DNA of 64,000 bases, taken from NCBI RefSeq assembly GCF_018398875.1, contig NZ_JAGWDK010000012.1:183669-247668 (forward strand), written 5' to 3'. The position numbers and the translations under genes were made by a program. Every line of letters starts with the position of its first letter. The stretch's first letter is position 1. The notes beneath the pieces were generated by a model. It was not told the origin of the DNA and made no database searches. It saw nothing but the letters and a program-made list of their open reading frames with translations. The DNA comes from Bradyrhizobium sp. sGM-13. Lineage in GTDB: Bacteria > Pseudomonadota > Alphaproteobacteria > Rhizobiales > Xanthobacteraceae. Below, one piece after another: positions 47,558-56,744 of this stretch.

Positions 47558-49057
47558 TTGAATAACCGCTCGCTGGTTCGCGCGCTCGTCACGTCGGCTG
47601 TCCTCGTGGGCGCAGGCGTGTTGATGGCCGGCTGCAACAGTGACGGCATCTCGCTGGCCAACAACGCCAAGGCCAACCAGCCAGTCCCGCCAAAACTGAT
47701 CGCCGACATGACGGCGAAGGACATGGACCTGCAGTCTCCGATCCTGGTCCGGCTGTTCAAGCAGGAAGCCGAACTGGAGATCTGGAAGCAGGACCGCTCC
47801 GGCCGTTTCGCGCTATTGAAGACCTACCCGATCTGCCGCTGGTCGGGCGATCTCGGCCCAAAGGTTCGCGAAGGCGACCGCCAGGCGCCGGAAGGCTTCT
47901 ACTCGATCTCGCCGGCGCAGATGAACCCGCAGTCGGCCTATTATCTCTCCTTCAACACCGGCTATCCCAATGCGTTCGACAAAGCATTGGGACGCACCGG
48001 CTCGCAGTTGATGGTGCATGGCGACTGCTCCTCGCGCGGCTGCTACGCGATGACCGACGAGCAGATCGCGGAAATTTATTCGCTGGGCCGCGAATCCTTC
48101 TTTGGCGGCCAGAAGTCGTTCCAGTTGCAGGCCTATCCGTTCCGCATGACGCCGGCCAATATGGCCAAGCACCGCAACAATCCGCACATGCCGTTCTGGA
48201 AAATGATCAAGGAAGGCAATGATCATTTCGAGGTGACGCGGCAGGAGCCGAAGGTCGATTTCTGCGAAAAGAAATACGTGTTCGACGCGGCCAAGCCGCC
48301 GAGCGCGACCAAGGACCCGGTATTCGAGGCGTCTTCCAAGTGCCCGGCCTATGTGATCCCCGATGAAATCGCCGACGCCGTGCGCGAGAAGCAGGCCACC
48401 GATATTGCCGAGACCGCGCGGCTGATCGCAAAGGGAACGCCGGTGGCGCGGATCAACACCGGTATCGACGGCGGTATGCACAGGGTGTTCGCCGCCAGCG
48501 TGCCCGAAGGCAGCACCGGGCTTTCGGAGCCTGGCGACGGCTCGACCCTGTCGCTGATGGCGCGGGCGCCAGGCACCGTTCCCTCCCACGTCAATCCGCC
48601 GAAAGCTCCAGCTCCGTCTGAAAACCTGCTGAGGGGTCCGCCGGAGCAGCCGAAACTGGCCGCAGTACCGGCGGCTGCTGCTCCTGCCGCTGCTCCTGCC
48701 TCTAGCCCAGCTTCGACGCGGGTCGCCAATGCGGCGCCGACTGAGCAGAATGACGGCTTCTTCTCCAGCCTTGCTCGCAAGGTCGGCCTCGGCGGCGCAG
48801 CCGACGCCACGGCCAGCACGCCGCCATCTAAACCGAAGGCAGCCGAGACCAAGCAGCCGCCGCGGCCGGAAGCTGCTGCGCCGAAGACGACGACGGCAGC
48901 AAAGCCCGACGTCAAACACGCCGCCGCCAGCCGCCCGCCGCTGAAGCCGTCAGTGTCAGATAGCCCAGCACCTGCCGCCAAGGACAATCAGGTCGCAGGC
49001 TCCGCGCCGATCATGTCCACAAACTCGTTCGATAGCCGCTTCGGTGCGGTGAAGTAA
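47558..49057 (+). CDS. L,D-transpeptidase (YkuD) lipoprotein with long disordered tail
   Basis: A 499-residue protein starting at TTG with GGAG nine bases upstream. The lipobox LMAGC puts the acylated Cys at residue 26. The YkuD catalytic motif is HGDCSSRGC at residues 154-162, so it likely forms or exchanges peptidoglycan cross-links, or ties outer-membrane protein to peptidoglycan. The catalytic part ends near residue 250. The remaining 240 residues are Ala/Pro/Lys-rich and disordered-looking, with a short GFFSSLARKVGLGG helix within. The 291-base gap upstream of it shows no other gene. Confidence 0.87.
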   Translation: MNNRSLVRALVTSAVLVGAGVLMAGCNSDGISLANNAKANQPVPPKLIADMTAKDMDLQSPILVRLFKQEAELEIWKQDRSGRFALLKTYPICRWSGDLGPKVREGDRQAPEGFYSISPAQMNPQSAYYLSFNTGYPNAFDKALGRTGSQLMVHGDCSSRGCYAMTDEQIAEIYSLGRESFFGGQKSFQLQAYPFRMTPANMAKHRNNPHMPFWKMIKEGNDHFEVTRQEPKVDFCEKKYVFDAAKPPSATKDPVFEASSKCPAYVIPDEIADAVREKQATDIAETARLIAKGTPVARINTGIDGGMHRVFAASVPEGSTGLSEPGDGSTLSLMARAPGTVPSHVNPPKAPAPSENLLRGPPEQPKLAAVPAAAAPAAAPASSPASTRVANAAPTEQNDGFFSSLARKVGLGGAADATASTPPSKPKAAETKQPPRPEAAAPKTTTAAKPDVKHAAASRPPLKPSVSDSPAPAAKDNQVAGSAPIMSTNSFDSRFGAVK

Positions 49058-49117
49058 GGCGCCGCAACACTTTCATAGCCGGACTAACCGTCGACGCCGG
49101 CGCACCCTCGGCGAACG

Positions 49118-49819
49118 CTACGGGGCGAGATAGCGCAATAGTTCCGGATCGCTCCGCACCTCGCCAGCAGCGCCTTGCAGCGCCACCCTGCCGCGATCGA
49201 GCACATAGGCATAATCGGCGACGCGCAGCGCGAGATCGAGATGCTGCTCGACGATGACGACCGCGATCTGCTTGGCCAACTCGATTAGCCGCTCGGTGAT
49301 CTCCTCGATCACACCGACCCACACGCCTTCGGTCGGCTCGTCCAGCAGCAGCAATTTGGGATCGCCAAGCATCGCGCGTCCGATCGCCAGCATCTTGCGC
49401 TCGCCGCCCGACAGCGTGCCGGCCGGCTGGTCGAGCCGCTGCCCGAGCTTCGGGAAGATGGTCAGGATCCGATCGACCGCGGCCGGATCAACGTTGAACA
49501 GCGAGCCGACTGCGAGATTGTCGCGCACCGAGAGCCGAGCGAACACCGAATGCTCCTGCGGCACGTAGCCGATGCCGGAGCGGACCCGCTCCTCGGTCCG
49601 GCGCCGGGTGATGTCACGGCCGTCGAGAAACAATTCGCCCTTCGAGCTTGCAAGCTCGCCGACGATCGTCTTCATCAGCGTGGTCTTGCCGGCTCCGTTA
49701 CGGCCGAGCACCGCGACGCCGCCGCGCCAGGGAATGCCGATGTTGACATCGAACAGGACCTGGCTGCGGCCATAGCCGGCTTCGATATGCCGTATGTCGA
49801 GAAATGTCTGTTCAGGCAC
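49118..49819 (-). CDS. amide/urea-type ABC transporter ATPase, LivF/UrtE-like
   Basis: A 233-residue ATPase. Walker A is GRNGAGKTT at 39-47, the signature is LSGGERKML and Walker B is LLLLDEPTEGV. After the Walker B glutamate the usual helix reads WVGVIEEI instead of the common hydrophobic-proline pattern. The GTG start at 49819 overlaps the end of the partner ATPase gene by 8 bases; the upstream part of the frame is the other gene. It forms the second ATPase of the import complex with the LivG-, LivH- and LivM-like proteins. Confidence 0.92.
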   Translation of the reverse strand: MPEQTFLDIRHIEAGYGRSQVLFDVNIGIPWRGGVAVLGRNGAGKTTLMKTIVGELASSKGELFLDGRDITRRRTEERVRSGIGYVPQEHSVFARLSVRDNLAVGSLFNVDPAAVDRILTIFPKLGQRLDQPAGTLSGGERKMLAIGRAMLGDPKLLLLDEPTEGVWVGVIEEITERLIELAKQIAVVIVEQHLDLALRVADYAYVLDRGRVALQGAAGEVRSDPELLRYLAP

Positions 49820-50546
49820 GACGCAGATAAATCTCCTGGACGCTCTTGTTGGCCTGGATCTCGGCGACCGTTCCGGACGCGAGCACACGACCCTGATCGA
49901 TCACGGTCAGGCGGTCGCAGATATCGCGGATGAAATCCAGATCGTGTTCGACGATCACAAGCGAACAATGCTGCTTAATAGGCTGCAGGAGTTCGCCGGT
50001 AACGCGGCGTTCTTCCAGACTCATGCCGCCGGTCGGCTCGTCCAGTAGCAGCAGCCGCGGCTTGGCTGCGAGCGCCATAGCGATTTCCAGCCATTGCTGC
50101 TGCCCGTGCGACAGCGCCGCGGCAGCGTCATGCGCGCGATCGGCGAGGCGGAACTGGCTCAGCATCCTCATTACCTGATCGTGCAGCACGCCGCGCGTGC
50201 GAGAGAACACCAGATCGAACAACGACGATTGCGCCTGCAAAGCCAGCAGGATGTTGTCGTACAGCGTCAGTGTCGGCAGCACGCTGGTGATCTGGAATTT
50301 CAGGCTCATGCCGGCGCGGGCTCGCTCGGTCGGCGACAGCAGGGTGATATCGCGGTTGACGAAGCTGACCTTGCCTTGGGTCGGCATCTCGGCGCCCGCG
50401 ACGCACTTCATCAGGGTGCTTTTTCCCGAGCCGTTCGGCCCGATCAGGCCGTGAAACTCGTTTTCGCCTATCGTCAGCGCTGCACCGTCGAGCGCGGTGA
50501 GCTTGCCAAACACCTTGACGATACCGGTCGCCTCAAGGAGCGGCAT
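49812..50546 (-). CDS. amide/urea-type ABC transporter ATPase, LivG/UrtD-like
   Basis: A 244-residue ATPase. Walker A is GPNGSGKST at 36-44 and Walker B is RLLLLDEPTGGMS. The signature motif is LSHGQQQWLEIAM, and this HGQ form is the one seen in urea-type UrtD proteins; most LivG proteins have another. That supports urea or short-chain amide as transport substrate, in line with the amidase next door. The start overlaps the end of the LivM-like gene by 14 bases. Confidence 0.92.
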   Translation of the reverse strand: MPLLEATGIVKVFGKLTALDGAALTIGENEFHGLIGPNGSGKSTLMKCVAGAEMPTQGKVSFVNRDITLLSPTERARAGMSLKFQITSVLPTLTLYDNILLALQAQSSLFDLVFSRTRGVLHDQVMRMLSQFRLADRAHDAAAALSHGQQQWLEIAMALAAKPRLLLLDEPTGGMSLEERRVTGELLQPIKQHCSLVIVEHDLDFIRDICDRLTVIDQGRVLASGTVAEIQANKSVQEIYLRRA

Positions 50547-51630
50547 TGCGCTTCTCCTTCGGCCCCGCCCCAAAACTGCCGACGCGCTCGCGTTCGCCGA
50601 GCACGAAGCTGATCAGCCCGAGCGGGCGGAACAGTATCACCAGCAGCAGCAACACGCCGAGAAGGATCGGCCAGATGTCGCGATAATTGTCCGACAGCCA
50701 GAAGCTGACGCCCTCGATGATAACGGCGCCGATAACCGCGCCGATCAATGTGCCCGATCCGCCGAATAAAACGTAAAGCACGACCTGTGTCGAGATTACC
50801 ACGCCGACCATATTGGGCCAGACGAAGCCCTCGTGAAATGCGTAGAGACTACCTGCAAGGCCTGCAATGGTGCCGCCCACGGCGAAAACAATCGCCTTCA
50901 GGTGTTGCGCCTTGTATCCGAAGAAGGCGATGCGCTGCTCGTTCTCGCGAAGTCCCGCCAATGCCAGGCCGAACTGCGAGCGCACCAGGAAACGGCACAG
51001 CAGATAGACCACGACCAGAGTGCCGAGCGCGAAATAGTAATAGACCGGTCCCTCGGTAATGTCGTAGCTGCCGAGCGACATCGACGGAATCGAAGGAATG
51101 CCGTTCTGTCCGCCGAGATAGTACCAGCCGCGCGCCAGGCGGTCGGCGGCGTAGGATCCGGTCAGGGTACCGAGTGCAACGAAGATCACGCTCGAGGGAT
51201 GCCGGCCGAGCAGCAGAAAGCCACCGAGCAGCAGCGAGGTGGTGAGCCCGATCAATGTTCCCGCCGGCAGCACCAGAAAGATCGAGGTGATGTTGAGGTC
51301 GCGCGCCATCAGTGCAACGCCGTAACCGGCCGACCCAAAGAACAGGGCCTGACCGAAGCTCATGATGCCGGCATATCCCCACACCAGATCGAACGAGAGC
51401 GCGAACAGGGCGAGGATAATGACACGGGTGGCGAACACCGTGAGATAGTCCTGCAGAACCAGCGGCACGATCAGCGCTGCGATCAGCACCGCCCCTTCCA
51501 CGATCGGGAGCACCTTTCGTCCCGCCGCCGCTTGTTGCGCCGGCAATGCTCGATCCAATCCACCGTCAGCCATCGAAATGCCGGGCGCCTGACTCGCCGT
51601 TGCGCGAAGGGCCTGCTTTGCTGCACCCAT
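50533..51630 (-). CDS. amide/urea-type ABC transporter permease, LivM-like
   Basis: A 365-residue permease with about nine to ten membrane segments. The N-terminus has 40 non-membrane residues, then KVLPIVEGAVLIAALIVPLV is the first helix. FDLVWGYAGIMSFGQALFFG is the typical LivM signature in the first half. GGSGTLIGAVIGAVIIEGV near the C-terminus is the EAA-like loop region. It pairs with the LivH-like protein and is 7 bases after the binding-protein gene, one transcript with it. Confidence 0.92.
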   Translation of the reverse strand: MGAAKQALRATASQAPGISMADGGLDRALPAQQAAAGRKVLPIVEGAVLIAALIVPLVLQDYLTVFATRVIILALFALSFDLVWGYAGIMSFGQALFFGSAGYGVALMARDLNITSIFLVLPAGTLIGLTTSLLLGGFLLLGRHPSSVIFVALGTLTGSYAADRLARGWYYLGGQNGIPSIPSMSLGSYDITEGPVYYYFALGTLVVVYLLCRFLVRSQFGLALAGLRENEQRIAFFGYKAQHLKAIVFAVGGTIAGLAGSLYAFHEGFVWPNMVGVVISTQVVLYVLFGGSGTLIGAVIGAVIIEGVSFWLSDNYRDIWPILLGVLLLLVILFRPLGLISFVLGERERVGSFGAGPKEKRNAAP

Positions 51631-51637
51631 GGATCAC

Positions 51638-52858
51638 TCAGCATTCCTTGGGATCGACGAGGCCATCGCTGCGGCCCACGATCTCATAGTTCCCGCCTTT
51701 GGCAACAGCGGTATACATCTTCATCTTGCAGTGCCGCTTGCCCGGCACCATCTCGGCCGGTCCGCCGGGGCCTTCCGCGATCTTGGCGTGATCGAGCGCC
51801 GCGGCCACCGCATCGCGATCGATCTTGCCGGCTTCCTTGACCGCCGCTTCCCACAGCTTCAGCCCGCGGTAGGTGCCGGTCGCCGCGCTGCCGGCGGCGA
51901 ACAGGAAGTTGCCGGGGAAATCCTTCTCATAGGCCGCTTGGATCTTGGCGCTGACCGGATCGTCCTTGGTCAGCGCCTTGAAGTAGTCGAGACAGCTCGC
52001 GAGCCCCTCGATCTCGCTGGCCTGATTGATGTTGAGCGTATTCTCGTCATAGTACACGCAGGCCAGCCGCCCACCATTCTTCAGGAAGCCAGCCTCGTAG
52101 AGCTGCTTGAAGAACGGACCGACACCGGGAGGGATTACGGTATTGAAGACCACGTCCACCTTGTTCGAGATGATGCGATTTACGGTGGCTGAGAAATCGA
52201 CCTGGTCGAGCGGGTAGTATTCCTCGAACACGACCTCGCCACCGCTGGATTCGATGACCTTGCGGGCATAGACGTTGAGCGTGTGCGGCCAGACATAATT
52301 GGCGCTCGGCAGCGCGAATTTCTTGCCACCGTTCTTGATCAGCCATGGAATGAACTCGTCGCATTGCTGCGCCGGGGTCGGTCCGGTGCAGAACAGATTG
52401 GGCGTGCACTCCTTGCCTTCGTAGAGCTGCGGATAGATGTAGAGCGTCTTGCCGCGCGCCACGATCGGATCCTTGATCGCATTGCGCATCGAAGAGGTAA
52501 TGCCGCCCAGCACCATGTCGACCTTGTCGCGCTGGATCAGCTTGCGAACGTTGCCGACGGCGACCGATTCGTTGGAGGCGGTGTCCTCGATATAGAGCTC
52601 GAGCGGACGGCCGAGCAGGCCGCCGGCAGCGTTGATCTGCTTGATGACCATCTTAGCGACGTTGGCGTCAGCATTTCCGGCATAAGCGATCGGGCCGGTC
52701 AGGTCGGTTGCGATACCGACCTTAATCGGGCCTTCGGCGGCATTCGCCCAGTTCGGCCTGACCACCCAGCTACCGGCCCCGGTCGCAATCGCGCCGGTCA
52801 TGAAAGCAAAGCCGCTGAGGAAACGACGGCGCGTCAATTCAAGGCGATCAGCAAACAT
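51638..52858 (-). CDS. urea/short-chain amide ABC transporter substrate-binding protein
   Basis: A 406-residue periplasmic binding protein. The Tat-type signal TRRRFLSGFAFMTGAIATG (from residue 9) is followed by WANAAEGPIKVG. The mature part contains YPQLYEGKECTPNLFCTG and PTPAQQCDEF, a pattern known from the urea/amide branch (UrtA/FmdD/AmiC relatives) and not from leucine-binding proteins. It would deliver amides to the LivHM-like permease. The gene lies 4 bases after the LivH-like gene and before the LivM-like gene. Confidence 0.9.
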   Translation of the reverse strand: MFADRLELTRRRFLSGFAFMTGAIATGAGSWVVRPNWANAAEGPIKVGIATDLTGPIAYAGNADANVAKMVIKQINAAGGLLGRPLELYIEDTASNESVAVGNVRKLIQRDKVDMVLGGITSSMRNAIKDPIVARGKTLYIYPQLYEGKECTPNLFCTGPTPAQQCDEFIPWLIKNGGKKFALPSANYVWPHTLNVYARKVIESSGGEVVFEEYYPLDQVDFSATVNRIISNKVDVVFNTVIPPGVGPFFKQLYEAGFLKNGGRLACVYYDENTLNINQASEIEGLASCLDYFKALTKDDPVSAKIQAAYEKDFPGNFLFAAGSAATGTYRGLKLWEAAVKEAGKIDRDAVAAALDHAKIAEGPGGPAEMVPGKRHCKMKMYTAVAKGGNYEIVGRSDGLVDPKEC

Positions 52859-52862
52859 GAGA

Positions 52863-53720
52863 CTAAACCCCTTTTCCCGCGATGAGGCCTTGCGGCCGGA
52901 ATTTGATGAAGACGATGGCGAGTACGAAGACGAGGACGTCGGCGACCACGGGCGCCATGACCCAGGGCAGCGCGGCACTGAGCGTTCCGATCACGCCGGC
53001 TCCGGCAACCGGCCCGATAAACGATCCGACACCGCCGACCATGACCGCGACAAAACCCTGGATCAGGAAGCGTATGCCGAGATCGGCGAACAGGCTGAAC
53101 ACGGGCACGATCAACGCGCCGGCAAGCCCCGCCAGCGCGGCCCCGAAGGCAAAGGTGGCGCCATAGATCAGGGGCGTGGAAATTCCCGACGCCCGCGCCA
53201 GAGCTGGATTCTCCAGCGTGGCTCGCACGCGAAGGCCGAAGCTGGTCCGCGACAGCAATAGATAGCAGCCCGCCATCACCAGCAGCGTGATGACGATGAT
53301 CGTGAACCGCCACGCCGAGATGTGCATCGTGCCGATATCGATCGATCCGCCGATCGGCTCCGGCACCGTCAGGTAGAAGCCGCCGATCAGGCCGCGCACG
53401 CTCTCACGGACTATCAGGCCGAGCGCGTAGGTCCCCAGCATCGCCACGATGGGCGCGGCGTAGAAACGCCGAATGATCAGCGCCTCCAGCACGAAGCCGA
53501 GCCCGCCGACGATGAACGGCGCAGCCACCATGCCGGCCCAGATCGGAATCCCGCGGCTATGCGCCAGATAGGTAACGTAAGCGCCGAGCAGGACAAACTC
53601 GCCCTGCGCGAAGTTGAATATCCCCATCATGCTGGCGATGATCCCGAGCCCGAGCACGACCAGCACGATGATCGCGCCAAAGCTCAGGATCTCGAACGCC
53701 GCAACGAAGGTGCTAGCCAT
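52863..53720 (-). CDS. amide/urea-type ABC transporter permease, LivH-like
   Basis: A 285-residue permease with about eight membrane segments. GLGIIASMMGIFNFAQGEFV is the conserved first motif and GVGSFIGPVAGAGVIGTLSA the conserved cytoplasmic loop near the end. It is 36 bases after the amidase gene on the same strand, giving the order amidase - LivH - binding protein - LivM - LivG - LivF, a complete import and hydrolysis unit. Confidence 0.92.
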   Translation of the reverse strand: MASTFVAAFEILSFGAIIVLVVLGLGIIASMMGIFNFAQGEFVLLGAYVTYLAHSRGIPIWAGMVAAPFIVGGLGFVLEALIIRRFYAAPIVAMLGTYALGLIVRESVRGLIGGFYLTVPEPIGGSIDIGTMHISAWRFTIIVITLLVMAGCYLLLSRTSFGLRVRATLENPALARASGISTPLIYGATFAFGAALAGLAGALIVPVFSLFADLGIRFLIQGFVAVMVGGVGSFIGPVAGAGVIGTLSAALPWVMAPVVADVLVFVLAIVFIKFRPQGLIAGKGV

Positions 53721-53756
53721 GCTTTGCGATCCAACCGGCCCGCGTCAAAACGCCGC

Positions 53757-55271
53757 TCACATTTTCTTCCAGTCGCCGATTTGCTCGAAGGCGTGCGCGG
53801 CACGATAGATCGTGGATTCCTCGAACATCCGGCCGACCAGCATCAAGCCCACCGGAAGACCGTCCACCATGCCGCAGGGCAACGACATTGCGGGATGATG
53901 GGTGATGTCGAATGGCGCGGTATTCGAAATCATTTCCAGCGCGCGGGCGACGTAGTCTTCGCGGCTGGCGTCGGCCGGCGGCAGCGGCGTCGCCTTCATC
54001 GGCGTCGTTGGCAGCAGCAGCAGATCGTAGTCCTTGAAGGCCTTGTCGTAGGCAGCGGTCAGCCGCCTCGAGATATTGAGCGCCTTGCCATAGTAGCGCG
54101 GGCCGAAATTGTTGTTGATGTAGGTGCCGAGCAGCAGGAACAGCTTCGTGGTCTCCGACAGCGAGTCGGCTTGCCGGCGCCAGCCGCGATGGAAATCCAT
54201 CAGCGACGTCGAATAGAGATCGCCACGGCTCAGCCCGTAGCCGTCGCCATACATCATGGTCTGCGTCATGCCTTCGGTGCCGATCGGCGTCCAGATTGCC
54301 GGGCCGGTCAAATGCATCGGGATCGAGACCGTCTCGACCGAGGCACCGAGATCGCGGAAGCGCTTGGCCGCTTCGCGCACACTTTCATTCACCGCAGCCT
54401 CCGCCATTGGCTGCTCGAAACCTTCCTTGAGTATGCCGATCCTCATCCCCTTGACGCCGCCGCCGAGCGCCTTGGTGTACTCCTCGACCTTGGGCGCCTT
54501 GATGCGCGGATCGTAGCCGTCGTCGCCGGCGATCACCTCCAGCAACAACGCGTTGTCGGCCACCGTTGCCGTCATCGGCCCAGTATGGTCGACGAAAATT
54601 TCGATCGGCATGATACCGGTGTACGGAACCAGTCCCCAGGTCGGCTTCATCCCGTATGTGCCGCAGAACGAGGATGGCATCCGGATCGAACCGCCCTGGT
54701 CACCGCCGATCGCCATGTCGACCTCGCCAAGCGCAACGACGACGCCGCTGCCCGACGACGAGCCGCCGGCCGAATAGCCCATCTTGTGCGGATTGTGCAC
54801 AGGCCCCACCGCGTTGGTGTGGCTGCCGCCGGACATGCAGAAGGATTCGCAGTGAACCTTGCCGGCGATCTCGGCGCCCGCGTCCAGCATCCGCGTGACG
54901 ATGGTGGCGTCGAAATCGGGCACGTAGCCTTCCAGCGTGGCCGACCCGTTCATCATGGGCACGCCGGCCAACATGATGTTGTCCTTCAGCGCGACCGTCT
55001 TGCCCTTGAGTTTGCCGGAGCTGGCGCCCTTCACCGTCGACTTGCGATACCAGGCGTTGCGCGGGTTTTCCTCCGGCTGAGGCCGGTAGCCGGGCGTGCG
55101 CGGATATTTCACCGGCGGCACCTCGTCCGGCATCGCTGCGACGAGGTTGTAGGCATCGATCGAACCTTGCATCAGACTGCGGAACGAAGCGACGTCCTCG
55201 TCGGTGAGTGACAGGCCGCATTGTTCGGCGACGGCGCGAAGTTGCGTTGGTGTTGGAAGGACGACTGACAC
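53757..55271 (-). CDS. amidase (amidase signature family)
   Basis: A 504-residue amidase-signature enzyme. The Ser-cisSer-Lys triad is visible: Lys96 in VALKDN, the Gly/Ser-rich GGSSSGSGVV at 169-178 with the cis-Ser, and nucleophile Ser195 in GGDQGGSIRMP. It hydrolyses an amide to carboxylic acid and ammonia in the cytoplasm. It lies at the head of the transporter genes and 155 bases after the AmiC-like gene. The near-palindrome GGAAATATTTTCC lies at 55364-55376, about 95 bases upstream of the start, and shares GGAAAATATT with the MarR operator region. The exact amide is unknown. Confidence 0.94.
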   Translation of the reverse strand: MSVVLPTPTQLRAVAEQCGLSLTDEDVASFRSLMQGSIDAYNLVAAMPDEVPPVKYPRTPGYRPQPEENPRNAWYRKSTVKGASSGKLKGKTVALKDNIMLAGVPMMNGSATLEGYVPDFDATIVTRMLDAGAEIAGKVHCESFCMSGGSHTNAVGPVHNPHKMGYSAGGSSSGSGVVVALGEVDMAIGGDQGGSIRMPSSFCGTYGMKPTWGLVPYTGIMPIEIFVDHTGPMTATVADNALLLEVIAGDDGYDPRIKAPKVEEYTKALGGGVKGMRIGILKEGFEQPMAEAAVNESVREAAKRFRDLGASVETVSIPMHLTGPAIWTPIGTEGMTQTMMYGDGYGLSRGDLYSTSLMDFHRGWRRQADSLSETTKLFLLLGTYINNNFGPRYYGKALNISRRLTAAYDKAFKDYDLLLLPTTPMKATPLPPADASREDYVARALEMISNTAPFDITHHPAMSLPCGMVDGLPVGLMLVGRMFEESTIYRAAHAFEQIGDWKKM

Positions 55272-55363
55272 GACGCTCTCCTGAAGCTTTTTGATCCCTG
55301 GGCGTGCAGCCGACGGCCCGCTTATCGCGTGCGAACCGTGGCCTTTGCGCGCGTATTCAAAAC

Positions 55364-55376
55364 GGAAATATTTTCC
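55364..55376. promoter_or_regulatory. near-palindrome upstream of the amidase gene
   Basis: GGAAATATTTTCC. Its minus strand reads GGAAAATATTTCC, sharing the 10-base word GGAAAATATT with the region 56695-56704 next to the MarR gene. Possibly a second binding site of the same regulator. Confidence 0.45.
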
Positions 55377-55426
55377 TTTTCAAGTATTATTTCGGATTTC
55401 GACAGAGGAAGATTGTTCCGACGTTG

Positions 55427-56674
55427 CTAGATTGCCTTGATCACCTTGAAGTCGAGGCCATCGGCCTCGGCGAGATACATCTGCATCCGAACACGACCAT
55501 CACGGACGATCACCGGTCCGCGCGCGCCGCTATAAACGACATTGCGCCCCGCCGCGAACAAGGGCCCCATCGCCAGCGTGCCGGCCTGGTTGGCCGCGGC
55601 TTCAAGAAAGCGCAACCCTTCATAGTTTGATTGACCGAGCGAGCCGATCGGCGGGGCATTTAGACCGAACGTCGCGCGATAGCCGCCCATGAATTCGTCA
55701 TTGGCGCGCGAGCCGACACAGGGGAAGTAGCCGGACGCGCAGAACAGGTTCTCACTGTTGTCGGCGCCGATGCCGAGCAACACGGTTTCGTCCATCGCTC
55801 CGGCAAACCGCAGCATGGTGGCAGCGAGCCCGGATTCGCCGAAGGCGCGATTGAAGGTGATGCTGTCGGTTCCGATCAGGGAGATCAGCACAACGTCGGG
55901 CCGCGCGGCGCGGATGCGCGCCAGATGCGGCTCGTGATTATCCTCACCGAGCGGGACGAACTCCTCGCCGACAACGTGGCCGCCGGCTTCCTTGATGTAC
56001 CGCTTCACCGCGCGATGCGACTGCCAAGGCCAGACATAGTCGCTACCTATCAGATACCAGCGCGCGGCCTTCTTGACCTCGCTGAGCCAATGGATCGACG
56101 GCCGGATCTGCCAGCGCGGCGTCTCGCCGATCGCCATCACGCCCGGCGTCTGTTCGCCGCCTTCGTAAACGGGGGTGTAGACATAGGGCACGCGGCCACG
56201 TGTAATCTTGCGCAGAGCCACGCGGACCGCACTGGTGTGCAAGCCAACGATGAGATCGACTTCGTCGAACCCGATTGCCTGCTCGGCGCGACGCAGGACG
56301 TCGTCGAGCGGCCCGCCTGCATCGTAGATCGAAAGCTCGATCTCGCGTCCAAGGATACCGCCGCGCTTGTTGATCTCCGCGACCGCAAGCTGCGCACTGC
56401 TCGTGGCGGATGGGCCCCAAACCCCGGGAGAGCCGGTGCAGCATATGAAGCCCCCGATCCGAAGCCTGTTCCCGGCGCCGCGCCGCCTGAAGAAGGCATG
56501 ATCGTCCGGCGACAAGGCGCGATCATCCGCCGCCGATAGGTTTCGAAACAGCAACTGCGGCGGAAACGTAGGGCCGCCGGAAGCAGGGAAGTTTACCGTC
56601 GAACGCACGCCAACTCCTGTCTGGCACCAGACCAAAACACATCCCGCGGGCGGCCGCGGCATCCGCCCTTCCAT
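55427..56674 (-). CDS. AmiC-like amide-binding sensor/substrate-binding protein
   Basis: A 415-residue Peripla_BP_5-type protein. From about residue 72 RIGGFICCTGSPGVWGPS it follows the AmiC pattern, including KITRGRVPYVYTPVYEGGEQ and WYLIGSDYVWPWQSHRAVKR. AmiC in Pseudomonas is a cytoplasmic amide sensor that sequesters the antiterminator AmiR. Here no cleavable signal peptide is seen; the first 70 residues are unlike the family, so the true start may be downstream. No AmiR-type gene is present, so it may act as a second binding protein or as sensor for another regulator. It is divergent from the MarR gene. Confidence 0.82.
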   Translation of the reverse strand: MEGRMPRPPAGCVLVWCQTGVGVRSTVNFPASGGPTFPPQLLFRNLSAADDRALSPDDHAFFRRRGAGNRLRIGGFICCTGSPGVWGPSATSSAQLAVAEINKRGGILGREIELSIYDAGGPLDDVLRRAEQAIGFDEVDLIVGLHTSAVRVALRKITRGRVPYVYTPVYEGGEQTPGVMAIGETPRWQIRPSIHWLSEVKKAARWYLIGSDYVWPWQSHRAVKRYIKEAGGHVVGEEFVPLGEDNHEPHLARIRAARPDVVLISLIGTDSITFNRAFGESGLAATMLRFAGAMDETVLLGIGADNSENLFCASGYFPCVGSRANDEFMGGYRATFGLNAPPIGSLGQSNYEGLRFLEAAANQAGTLAMGPLFAAGRNVVYSGARGPVIVRDGRVRMQMYLAEADGLDFKVIKAI

Positions 56675-56702
56675 GGTTGGAGAAATATCTTATTGGAAAA
56701 TA

Positions 56703-56714
56703 TTGAATATTCAA
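56703..56714. promoter_or_regulatory. palindrome between the MarR and AmiC-like genes
   Basis: TTGAATATTCAA, a perfect 12-base palindrome within an AT-rich stretch beginning GGAAAATATT and followed by a half-site CAATTGAAG. It is 28 bases from the AmiC-like start and 30 from the MarR start, so it fits a MarR-type operator controlling both. Confidence 0.65.
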
Positions 56715-56744
56715 CAATTGAAGTGCATATAGAAACGGCACTCG

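Noticed and set aside
53322..55211. 629-codon plus-strand open frame across the amidase and LivH genes
   Set aside because: High-GC shadow frame; the opposite strand has complete catalytic motifs and the frame runs over two real genes and their gap.
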